A stretch of DNA of 7,917 nt, from positions 1 through 7,917 of the forward strand of contig CAMLSH010000168.1 in the NCBI GenBank assembly GCA_946482625.1, given 5' to 3'. Shown here in pieces: positions 1 to 6,805 of this stretch. The stretch comes from an uncultured Opitutaceae bacterium. GTDB taxonomy: Bacteria; Verrucomicrobiota; Verrucomicrobiae; Opitutales; Opitutaceae. Below the pieces are notes generated by a model, which was not told the origin of the DNA, did no database searches, and saw only the letters and a program-made list of their open reading frames with translations. A program made the translations under genes and the position numbers. Positions within the stretch are counted from its first letter, which is position 1. Each line of letters opens with the position of its first letter.

Positions 1-3000
1 GCGGGGCTGAAGAGCGCCTGCGCCTCGACGTTGCCAGAGCTGGTGTTGCCGATGCCGAACCGCAGGCCGGTGGCACCGACAGCGGGCGTCGGGTTATAGC
101 CCTTGTCGGAGAGAATCTGATACGCCGTGGACGTGTCAGTGGGATCCGCGGGCGTGGCGGAGTTGACGGTGCTGCCCGTGGAAAACGCGTCCGAGAAAAC
201 GGTTTTCACCGTGCGAACCCCGACCGTGAGCGTGGCCACATTGCTGGTGACGACGCCGCCCGTGCCCGTCACGACGACCGTGTAGGCGCCGGAATCGGCT
301 GCGGATAAACCGGTCAGCGAGATGCTGGCGGATGTCGCGCCGGGGATATCGGTACCGTCTTTCTTCCACTGATAACTAAGCGCCGATCCTTCGGCCGCCA
401 CTGCCAGCGTGACTGCCTGGCCTTCGGTGACCGACTGGCTGGCAGGTTGCGTGATGATCGCGGTTGGGATGACCGTGGTGTTTACCGTGAGCGTCGCTGC
501 CTGACTGGTGGCGCTGCCTGCGGAGTTGGTGAGCGTGAGCGTGTAGTCCCCCGCATCGGCCCCCTGGACATTGGTCAGGGTGAGCGTTGCCGCAGTGGCG
601 CCGGGAATATCCACGCCGCCCTTCTTCCATTGGTAAGTAGCTGCCGGATACCCGGGAAGTCCGCCAGCCGTGAAACTGACCGTCGCGCCGGCGTCAACCG
701 AGGCGGAGACCGGCTGGGTGTCGATCGTCGGCGCAACCGCGGGCGCGAAGCCGATGACATTAAGCGGATCGCTGTACCAGGCCGCCGTAATCGCATCGAC
801 CTGCTGATGATCCAGCACCGCCGCTGCGCCGGGAACGCCGGTGCTCATATGATTCCAGGTGGCACGACCGGTGAAGACGTACGGCGTGCCGTCCATGTTC
901 TTGCTGGCATATTCCCAATAACGGACGGCGGTTTTGTCCGCCGCATCGACCAGCCAGCCGATGCCCTTGATGTGTTTATCGACCTTGCAGTTGATCAAAA
1001 AGAACATCGATGCAGCCGAGCCGAAATCGCGGGAGAAGTACGCCGAATCGTCCGGCACGTTGGCGGCGCTTGAACGGGAAAACGTGCAATCGACGAAGAT
1101 ATGCCCGGGCTCGTTCGCGGCGTTGCGCGGGTTGCTGTTGTAGGCCGGGAACATCATCTTGAGTTCGCAGCGCTGGAAAAACGCCGTGCCGCCCCAGATG
1201 AAGTCGGTGTCACCCTCGACATAGCAGTCGGTGAGGAAGATGTTTTTCCCGAGGAAGAGCGTGTCCTGGAAGCTGTAGAAATTGCAGCGCGCGATGGTCG
1301 CGAGCGAACCCGTGATGGCGATCGCTTCCGCCTGGCCGCCGCCCTTCGGCGTAAGATTGCGCACCGTGAGATCGTAGAGTTCGAGATTCGTCGTCTCGGC
1401 GCGCAGCACCGCGCGGCTGCTGAAATGCGCGCCCCCGGTCAGGAGATCGTTGTTGATGAGATACTGGATCGTGGTGTTTGCCCGGCCATCGCCCTGGATG
1501 ATGATTTTATTTTTTCCGGTGCGGAGATTGACGAGTTCGTTGTAGATGCCGGCCTTCAGCGTGATCGTGCGGGTCGTCGTGTTCGCCGGCGAATGCGGGA
1601 TCAGATCGATCGCGCCCTGAAGTGTGGTGAAGTCGCCCGTGCCGTCAGCCGCGACGACAATCGCGGTCGCGGTGTCGGCCGGGCCGGAAGCCTTCGTGGT
1701 GAAGCGCCAGCTGGTCGTGTCGCTGATGCCGGCGAAGGTGGCGCCGGTCGGGTCGAGGAGCGCGCCGGGGTCCACCTGTACGTAGTAGGTTTTATTATAC
1801 GCGAGCGTCGTGCTGGCCTTGAGGGTGATGCGCGCCTCGTTGCCTACGACAACCACGGGGAAATAGTGATAGGTGCGGTCGCCGATGGTCTTCGTCGAAT
1901 AGCGGTAGGTGCCGCCGCCGCCCGTCTTCACGCTGAGCGTGGCGAGGTCGATGGTTTCGACCAGCGCGTCGTTCGAGGCATCGTACACGCGGATTTGTCC
2001 GGCGGTTCCGACTACCGGCGCCGCGCTGAAACGAAGCGTCGGAGGTGTGTCGGGATTCACGCCGGTGGCATTGTTGGCCGGCCACGCTTCGCTTGTCAGC
2101 GATGTCACGGTGCCCCGATACACGGAATTACTGGTGACCGATCCAGCGGAGTTACTCGCCGTGACGGAATATGTGCCGGAGTTTGCCGCAGCGAAGGATG
2201 CGATCTGTAGCGTCGCTGTAGCCGCACCCGAGATGCCGGAGCCGTCGGCAAGCGCGACGCCGTTGCGCTTCCAGACATATGTGGTCGCTTCAGGAGCGCC
2301 CGCACCCGCATCGACGCCCACAGTCAGCGTCGTCGTGGATCCCGCTGTCACCGTCGCAGCGGTGGGCTGTGTGGTGATGACCGGTGCCACGATCAACGCG
2401 ACGGCGTCGCTGACAGCCGTATTCACGGAGTTCTGCACACGCACGCGGTAGTAGCCGGCCTCGGCACCGGTTACGTTCGTCAACGACAAGGTCGCGCTGT
2501 TGCTGCCGGGAATGTCGGTGAACCCAGTCGTAGCGCTGGTGATGCTCTTTTCCCAAGTGTAGGTCAGCGGGCTGGTGCCGTTCGCGCTGACGGAGAAGCT
2601 GACATTTCCACCCGTCACCGCGGTCTGCGCTACCGGCTGCGTGCTGATCGACGGAGCGACCGCACCGGAGGTCACCGTAAGGACGGTCGCAGAACTGATC
2701 GCATCGCCGCCGTAGTTCGTGATGACCACATCGTAGTTGCCCGCATCGGAGTTCTGCAGATTGGAAAGCGTGAGGGAGGCCGTCGCCGCCGAAGGATTTG
2801 CGGCCGGATCGATGGCCGAACCGGCCTTGCGCCATTGATACGTGAGAACGTCGGAAGCGTTAAAGCCGCTGGCCGCCACCGTGAGAGTCACCCCGTCGCC
2901 AACCGTTCCGGAGGCATTCGCCGAAGGCTGCGTCGTGATCGTCGCTTTCGGATAAGGGATCAGCTGGAGACCGTTGGGAAACCCGTTGTTATTGGCGTTT

Positions 3001-3836
3001 CTGGAAGCGCGGATCTCGATCTTCCCGTTGGAATCGACTTTGGCATGGAGCACTCCCCACGTTGTATTTGAATTTGCACCACCAGCGGCATTGGAAGCCA
3101 CTTCCAGAGGTGCGGGAGCGCTCGGCGACAGCACGCCGCCGTTTGAGACGAAGATACTGGGTGCCGTGTTCGCCACCGGGTTGGTGTCGAACCACTTCGG
3201 CCCCACGGCGTTCGCATCCACTAGCGTAAAGCGGGCGCCCTGGTTGGCAGCGTTGGTGGAGGCGTAACCATAAACGACGTAATGTGCATTCGCCGGCAGA
3301 CCGGAGAAGGTGAACCCGATGCGGTTGCCTCCCTCAAAAATGCGCCAGGCGGTGCCCATCAGCCCGGAGGGCGTGGAGGAACTCACGTTCACCAGACGAG
3401 GCACCTCGCGGGTATTGGTGGCCGTCCCCGCGTCATCGAGAATGGCCGAGGCGGTAAGCGTGACAACCGTTGCGGAACCATCCGGTTGGGTCAGCGCGAT
3501 GTTGTTGGCCGTGATCAACGGGACAACGGCACCCTGCGTGAGTCCAAGCGGCTGGGGCTTGATCTGATCGTTGGCGTGCGGACTGAGAATATTATTCCAT
3601 GTCTCGCCGGCATACGGGGCGGAGGCGCCGTAAGTCCATCCACTGCCGGGCGCGGCGATGGTGAAGGTGGCCGCGCTCGTAGGAGTCACGCCGGCGGTGG
3701 ACGCCTGCGTGGTGGACAGGTTCACAAACACGGCGGGATTCTGCGCGAACGCGGACGAGAGTACGGCGATGACCGCTGACGCCCACGCGAGGGTGAGGCG
3801 CAGCGGACGACAGGGGGAAGCGTGGCGGGTTTTCAT
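1..3836 (-). CDS. Secreted multidomain pectinesterase (CE8) with Ig-like modules, C-terminus outside window
   Basis: Probably hydrolyses methyl esters of homogalacturonan outside the cytoplasm. The ATG at 3836 opens 1278 codons with no stop before the window edge, so the C-terminus is missing. Residues 1-31 form a signal peptide ending AFA. Residues 32-295 match no family I can name. Ig-like modules start near 297, 391 and 482, each with a TQP start, a Y-x-W core and an A/N-x-G-x-Y end. An SbsA-type Ig-like (Big_5) module covers about 578-716. The CE8 domain spans about 720-1030: GIYNE (763-767), Q835, Q857-D858 in FQDTL, D878 in DFIWG and R936. The spacing 22/1/20/58 is close to plant and Erwinia enzymes. 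The usual LGRPW around the arginine reads FSRDF here. Two similar Ig-like modules start at 1035 and 1126. Residues 1207 onward begin another domain. The start has no Shine-Dalgarno sequence. The gene is divergent from the LacI gene, its likely regulator. The family is clear; substrate is inferred. Confidence 0.88.
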   Translation of the reverse strand, partial: MKTRHASPCRPLRLTLAWASAVIAVLSSAFAQNPAVFVNLSTTQASTAGVTPTSAATFTIAAPGSGWTYGASAPYAGETWNNILSPHANDQIKPQPLGLTQGAVVPLITANNIALTQPDGSATVVTLTASAILDDAGTATNTREVPRLVNVSSSTPSGLMGTAWRIFEGGNRIGFTFSGLPANAHYVVYGYASTNAANQGARFTLVDANAVGPKWFDTNPVANTAPSIFVSNGGVLSPSAPAPLEVASNAAGGANSNTTWGVLHAKVDSNGKIEIRASRNANNNGFPNGLQLIPYPKATITTQPSANASGTVGDGVTLTVAASGFNASDVLTYQWRKAGSAIDPAANPSAATASLTLSNLQNSDAGNYDVVITNYGGDAISSATVLTVTSGAVAPSISTQPVAQTAVTGGNVSFSVSANGTSPLTYTWEKSITSATTGFTDIPGSNSATLSLTNVTGAEAGYYRVRVQNSVNTAVSDAVALIVAPVITTQPTAATVTAGSTTTLTVGVDAGAGAPEATTYVWKRNGVALADGSGISGAATATLQIASFAAANSGTYSVTASNSAGSVTSNSVYRGTVTSLTSEAWPANNATGVNPDTPPTLRFSAAPVVGTAGQIRVYDASNDALVETIDLATLSVKTGGGGTYRYSTKTIGDRTYHYFPVVVVGNEARITLKASTTLAYNKTYYVQVDPGALLDPTGATFAGISDTTSWRFTTKASGPADTATAIVVAADGTGDFTTLQGAIDLIPHSPANTTTRTITLKAGIYNELVNLRTGKNKIIIQGDGRANTTIQYLINNDLLTGGAHFSSRAVLRAETTNLELYDLTVRNLTPKGGGQAEAIAITGSLATIARCNFYSFQDTLFLGKNIFLTDCYVEGDTDFIWGGTAFFQRCELKMMFPAYNSNPRNAANEPGHIFVDCTFSRSSAANVPDDSAYFSRDFGSAASMFFLINCKVDKHIKGIGWLVDAADKTAVRYWEYASKNMDGTPYVFTGRATWNHMSTGVPGAAAVLDHQQVDAITAAWYSDPLNVIGFAPAVAPTIDTQPVSASVDAGATVSFTAGGLPGYPAATYQWKKGGVDIPGATAATLTLTNVQGADAGDYTLTLTNSAGSATSQAATLTVNTTVIPTAIITQPASQSVTEGQAVTLAVAAEGSALSYQWKKDGTDIPGATSASISLTGLSAADSGAYTVVVTGTGGVVTSNVATLTVGVRTVKTVFSDAFSTGSTVNSATPADPTDTSTAYQILSDKGYNPTPAVGATGLRFGIGNTSSGNVEAQALFSP
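200..737 (-). repeat. Two tandem, closely similar Ig-like modules inside the pectinesterase gene
   Basis: The modules starting at residues 1035 and 1126 share the core YQWKK-G-x-DIPGAT, with tryptophans at 1070 and 1157, and similar TQP starts. Similarity shows at DNA level, around 601-635 and 331-370 (ccggg-atatc, then ttcttcca). They resemble each other more than the three N-terminal modules do, which suggests a fairly recent internal duplication. Likely spacers or carbohydrate- or surface-contacting modules; a binding role is not shown. Confidence 0.55.
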
Positions 3837-4029
3837 AAAATCGAAGCTGGGGACTGGACGGGGGCGGGAGAAAGGCCGGCGCGTGTGCTGGAGGTTACAG
3901 AGCGCGTCCGGGGTGTTTGCGTGATGCCCGAAAAAACTTTCCCCGCGCAAACACGGCTTCGCACGCATTGTTGACCGCGGCATCTGTCCGCTCGACTTTT
4001 TCGATACAGTCCCGCTTTCATCCCCCGCC
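3837..4029. promoter_or_regulatory. Divergent intergenic region, pectinesterase and LacI promoters expected
   Basis: These 193 bases separate the two divergent start codons and must hold, or lie next to, both promoters. Neither start is preceded by a purine-rich Shine-Dalgarno sequence. Candidate elements are weak: a TTGACC at 3971-3976 could be a -35 box for the regulator, but no good -10 box lies at the right distance. On the minus strand TAACCT (3897-3892) fits a loose -10 pattern for the pectinesterase, without a convincing -35. The main visible structure is the inverted repeat listed separately. Confidence 0.5.
3913..3954. promoter_or_regulatory. Inverted repeat, candidate operator in the divergent promoter region
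   Basis: The arm GTGTTTGCG at 3913-3921 is matched perfectly, as its reverse complement CGCAAACAC, at 3946-3954. The 24-base spacer puts arm centres 33 bases apart, about three helical turns. The dyad centre (3933.5) coincides with the midpoint of the intergenic region: the arms end 76 bases before each coding start. This suits binding by a regulator serving both genes, the adjacent LacI protein being the obvious candidate. It is not a classic LacI operator, which is a compact palindrome with a central CG, so the assignment is inference. Confidence 0.4.
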
Positions 4030-5067
4030 GTGCCCCCCAACGCCACCTTGCAAGACGTCGCCAAGCGCGCCGGCGTCCACCGCTCCACCGTCTCGCTCGC
4101 GCTTCGCGATCACCCCCGCATATCCGAGCCCGTTCGCCGTCGCATTCAGACGATCGCGAAAAAACTCGGCTACCGCATCAACCCTCTCGTGGCCGCCCTT
4201 ATGCAGGCCCGCCGCACGAAACGCGCCGAGAAGCACGTCGTCCTCGCTTACGTCACGAACTATCCCACCCGCTTCGGCTGGCGTCCGCCGCATCACAACC
4301 GCCCCGACTATTTCCCCGGCGCCACTGCACGCGCACGAGATTTTGGATACAAGCTGGAGCACTTCTGGTTCGCCGAACCCGGCATGACCCCGGAGCGGTT
4401 CGCCAATATTCTCGCCGCCCGCGGCATCAATGGCCTGCTCATCGGCCGCCTCCCCCCCGGTTGCCACCAGCTCGAGCTCCCTTGGGAACGTTTCTCGTGT
4501 GTCGCCCTCGGCCTCACGCTCCATTCGCCGCGCCTCAATCATGTGACAGAAAATCACTACGCGTCGGCAAAGCAGTCCATGATCCAGTGCATCGGACGCG
4601 GCTACCGGCGGATCGGTTTCGTTTTCTCCGAGGCCGACGACAGCCCCCGCGTCGGCGAACGCTGGCTCGGCGCCTATCTCCACCAGCAACTCCGTCTCGA
4701 CGCCGCCGATCGCATCGCGCCCTTTCTCTTTCAGAACGGTGCCGACAACCCGACTGCGTTTCGGGAGTGGTTTCGCCAGACACGACCCGACGCCCTCCTC
4801 GTCACGCACGCAGCCCCCGTCATCGACTGGCTGAAACCCCTCGGGAAAATCGCACCGCGCGACGTCGGCATCGTCGCGCTCGTCAACGATCACCCCGACC
4901 AACACTATAGCGGCGTCTACTTCGATCCCGCCAAGCTCGGCGGTCTCGGCATCGAGATGCTCATCGGCCTTCTTCATCGCGACGACACCGGCGTTCCCGT
5001 CGACCAGCACGAGGTGCTCCTCACCGGCGAGTGGCTCGAAGGCCGCACGCTTCGTCCGCCCGCGTGA
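4030..5067 (+). CDS. LacI-family transcriptional regulator
   Basis: A DNA-binding regulator that probably senses a pectin-derived sugar or sugar acid. The start is GTG at 4030; the frame stays open upstream to a stop at 3922 but has no other usual start codon, and the resulting N-terminus is typical of the family. The helix-turn-helix covers residues 6-26 (LQDVAKRAGV, then STVSLAL), followed by HPRIS and KKLGYRINP, the third helix. R18 and S19 occupy the positions that determine operator choice in LacI (Tyr17 and Gln18 there). The hinge region reads NPLVAALMQARR, a form I associate with verrucomicrobial members. Residues 68-345 form a periplasmic-binding-protein-like effector domain ending TGEWLEGRTL. 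The length, 345 residues, is normal. The gene is divergent from the pectinesterase and lies upstream of the transporter on the same strand. Family assignment is firm; effector and regulon are inferred from neighbours. Confidence 0.95.
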   Translation: MPPNATLQDVAKRAGVHRSTVSLALRDHPRISEPVRRRIQTIAKKLGYRINPLVAALMQARRTKRAEKHVVLAYVTNYPTRFGWRPPHHNRPDYFPGATARARDFGYKLEHFWFAEPGMTPERFANILAARGINGLLIGRLPPGCHQLELPWERFSCVALGLTLHSPRLNHVTENHYASAKQSMIQCIGRGYRRIGFVFSEADDSPRVGERWLGAYLHQQLRLDAADRIAPFLFQNGADNPTAFREWFRQTRPDALLVTHAAPVIDWLKPLGKIAPRDVGIVALVNDHPDQHYSGVYFDPAKLGGLGIEMLIGLLHRDDTGVPVDQHEVLLTGEWLEGRTLRPPA

Positions 5068-5356
5068 TCGCGCCTCGATTTCAGTCAACAACGTGCGCAC
5101 CAGCCCGATTGTCGGCCACATTCACCGCCCCACCCTTGCTGCCTCCGCCGCCCACCCCATCGGACGGTCCGCACTCCACCTCCCTCTCGCCTTCAGTTTC
5201 CTCGCCGTGACTTCCCTCTCAAAGAGCAGTCGCCGTCGATGAAATTCACCCTCGTCAACGCCAGCTCTTTCCCGTCCGTCTTTTCGTTCCCGCGCCCTCA
5301 TTCCCGCCCACGCGTCGCATCGACCGCCTTCACGTTACCACCCACACCGCCCCATC
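5068..5356. other. Intergenic region between regulator and transporter
   Basis: No gene is supported here. The plus strand is strongly pyrimidine-rich from about 5130 to 5340. A short dyad, CGGAC-G-GTCCG, lies at 5161-5171; it is too short to call an operator or terminator alone. I see no hairpin followed by a T run after the regulator stop, and no convincing promoter, although 289 bases suggest that the transporter has its own. Confidence 0.5.
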
Positions 5357-6727
5357 ATGGCCAGCACCGACTACAGCATCCCCCGCCCCAAACAAAATTA
5401 CCGCTGGGCCATCTGCACCCTTTTGTTCTTCGCGATCACGATCAACTACCTCGACCGGCAGTTGCTCAGCATCCTCAAAAAACCGCTCAGCGACGCCCTC
5501 GGCTGGAGCGATAGCGACTACGGCTGGATCACCGCGGCGTTCTCCTTCGCCTACGCCTTCGGTTATCTTTTCGGCGGTCGCTTCATGGATCGCTTCGGGG
5601 TGAAACGCGGGATGCCGCTCATCGTCCTGCTCTGGAGCCTCGCCGCCGCCGCGCACGGCCTGTGCGCCTACCTCGATATCGGCGCGCGCTTCACGCTCGA
5701 TTACCCATGGTTCTCTTGGGCAGAGAAAGGCTTCATCGTCGCCACGCTCACGCTGCCGATGACCGCCGCCGGCTTCATGCTTTCGCGTATCGCCCTCGGT
5801 CTTACACAAGGCGGCGTCTTCCCGGGCTCCATCAAAACCGTCGCCGAGTGGTTTCCCATCAAGGAGCGCGCGCTCGCCACCGGCCTTTTCAACGCCGGCT
5901 CCAACATCGGTGCCATCCTCTGCCTCTTCTTCGTCCCCAAACTCTACGAAAGATTCGGTTGGGAAACGACGTTCTATCTGACCGCCTCCACCGGCTTCGT
6001 CTGGCTCATCGCGTGGTGGTTCCTCTACGAACATCCCGAGAAACAAAAACGCCTTGCCCCTGCCGAGCTCGATTACATCCGCCGCGGCCAGCCCCCACTC
6101 GAGGAAGACAAACCCCGCGTGCCGTGGCTCTCCCTTCTCCGTTACCGCGCCGTCTGGGCCTACATCATCGCTGGCATCCTCGCGGGTCCTGCCTGGGGCG
6201 TCTACCAGTCGTTCATGCCCGATTTCCTCGGCAAACGTTTCAACCTCAGTCTCCAGGAAACGGGTACATGGTCCGCCATCTTCTTCGCGATCGCCGTGGT
6301 CGGCGGCGTCGCCGGTGGCTGGCTCGCGGGAAAACTCCTCGAACGCGGCTGGAGCGTAAACTCCGCCCGCAAAGTCTCGCTCCTCGCCTGCGCGCTCAGC
6401 GTAGTCCCCGTTTTCCTCGCGCCCTACGCCGGCAGCGTCTGGCTCGCGGTGCTCATCGTCGGCATCGCTGGCTCGGCGCATCAGGGCTGGTCGGCCAATC
6501 TCTTCAGCGTCGTCGGCGACACCATGCCCAAGGAAACCATCAGCTCCGTCGTCGGCCTCGGCGGCTTCGTCTCCTACGCAGCCGGCGGCTTCGTCAACGG
6601 CATCACTGGCGAAATCCTCGAAAAAACCGGCAGCTACATCCCCGTCTTCGGCTACATCTCCTGCATGTACCTGCTCTCGCTCCTCGCGATCCAGATTCTC
6701 GTTCCTCACCTCGGCCCCAAGGATTGA
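5357..6727 (+). CDS. exuT: ExuT-type hexuronate/sugar-acid transporter, major facilitator superfamily (ACS family)
   Basis: Inner-membrane symporter, probably importing galacturonate or glucuronate with protons. It has 456 residues and about twelve membrane helices in two halves, split by a charged loop at about 225-262 (EHPEKQKRLAPAELDYIRRG, then PWLSLLRY), typical of this family. Helix 1 carries INYLDR (D33, R34). The loop after helix 2 has GRFMDRFGVKRG, the standard MFS motif. AHQ-x-x-SAN at 374-380 matches ExuT proteins. Two features are odd. Helix 4 reads GLTQGGVFPGSIK, with Q151 where relatives usually have the glutamate of GxxEA. About 30 residues (106-135) extend the segment between helices 3 and 4. 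The ATG at 5357 has no Shine-Dalgarno sequence. The next gene follows after 78 bases on the same strand, so co-transcription is possible. Family is firm; the exact substrate is inferred, and the symbol indicates family resemblance. Confidence 0.92.
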   Translation: MASTDYSIPRPKQNYRWAICTLLFFAITINYLDRQLLSILKKPLSDALGWSDSDYGWITAAFSFAYAFGYLFGGRFMDRFGVKRGMPLIVLLWSLAAAAHGLCAYLDIGARFTLDYPWFSWAEKGFIVATLTLPMTAAGFMLSRIALGLTQGGVFPGSIKTVAEWFPIKERALATGLFNAGSNIGAILCLFFVPKLYERFGWETTFYLTASTGFVWLIAWWFLYEHPEKQKRLAPAELDYIRRGQPPLEEDKPRVPWLSLLRYRAVWAYIIAGILAGPAWGVYQSFMPDFLGKRFNLSLQETGTWSAIFFAIAVVGGVAGGWLAGKLLERGWSVNSARKVSLLACALSVVPVFLAPYAGSVWLAVLIVGIAGSAHQGWSANLFSVVGDTMPKETISSVVGLGGFVSYAAGGFVNGITGEILEKTGSYIPVFGYISCMYLLSLLAIQILVPHLGPKD

Positions 6728-6805
6728 GCCGCGCCAACCTGACGGAACAGTGAACCGCGTCTTCTTTCCTCGATCTTCCCGCCGCTAGTCTGTCGGCTTT
6801 TCGTC
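6728..6805. other. Short gap between transporter and esterase-GH95 genes
   Basis: These 78 bases lack a visible terminator hairpin or Shine-Dalgarno sequence. TAGTCT at 6786-6791 fits a loose -10 pattern, but only 14 bases separate it from the ATG and no good -35 box precedes it. Read-through from the transporter and a separate start are both possible. Confidence 0.3.

Noticed and set aside
447..2210. Plus-strand open frames at 447-1073 and 1101-2210 within the pectinesterase gene
   Set aside because: They are Arg/Gly-rich and lack motifs, while the minus-strand frame encodes conserved CE8 and Ig-like residues throughout.
3913..3954. Reading the inverted repeat as a transcription terminator hairpin
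   Set aside because: The 24-base loop is large, no T run follows on either strand, and it lies between two divergent starts where no transcript should end.
3917..4387. Plus-strand frame overlapping the start of the LacI gene
   Set aside because: It is Pro/Ser/Arg-rich with no motif and is out of frame with the helix-turn-helix coding sequence.
4018..5121. Long minus-strand open frame opposite the LacI gene
   Set aside because: It is antisense to a complete LacI-family protein, shows no family motif and has the biased composition of a shadow frame.
5161..5171. Short dyad CGGAC-G-GTCCG as operator or terminator
   Set aside because: Five-base arms are expected by chance in G+C-rich DNA, there is no T run after it, and it does not match the arms of the 3913-3954 repeat.
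5239..5514. Small plus-strand frame starting ATG AAA TTC before the transporter
   Set aside because: Its product is Pro/His/Arg-rich without a domain and runs over the transporter start in another frame, so it looks like chance.
5330..6709. Long minus-strand open frame (459 codons) opposite the transporter
   Set aside because: It is very rich in Glu, Asp, Gly and Ala, as expected for the complement of a high-G+C gene, has no recognisable domain, and lies entirely over the clear transporter frame.
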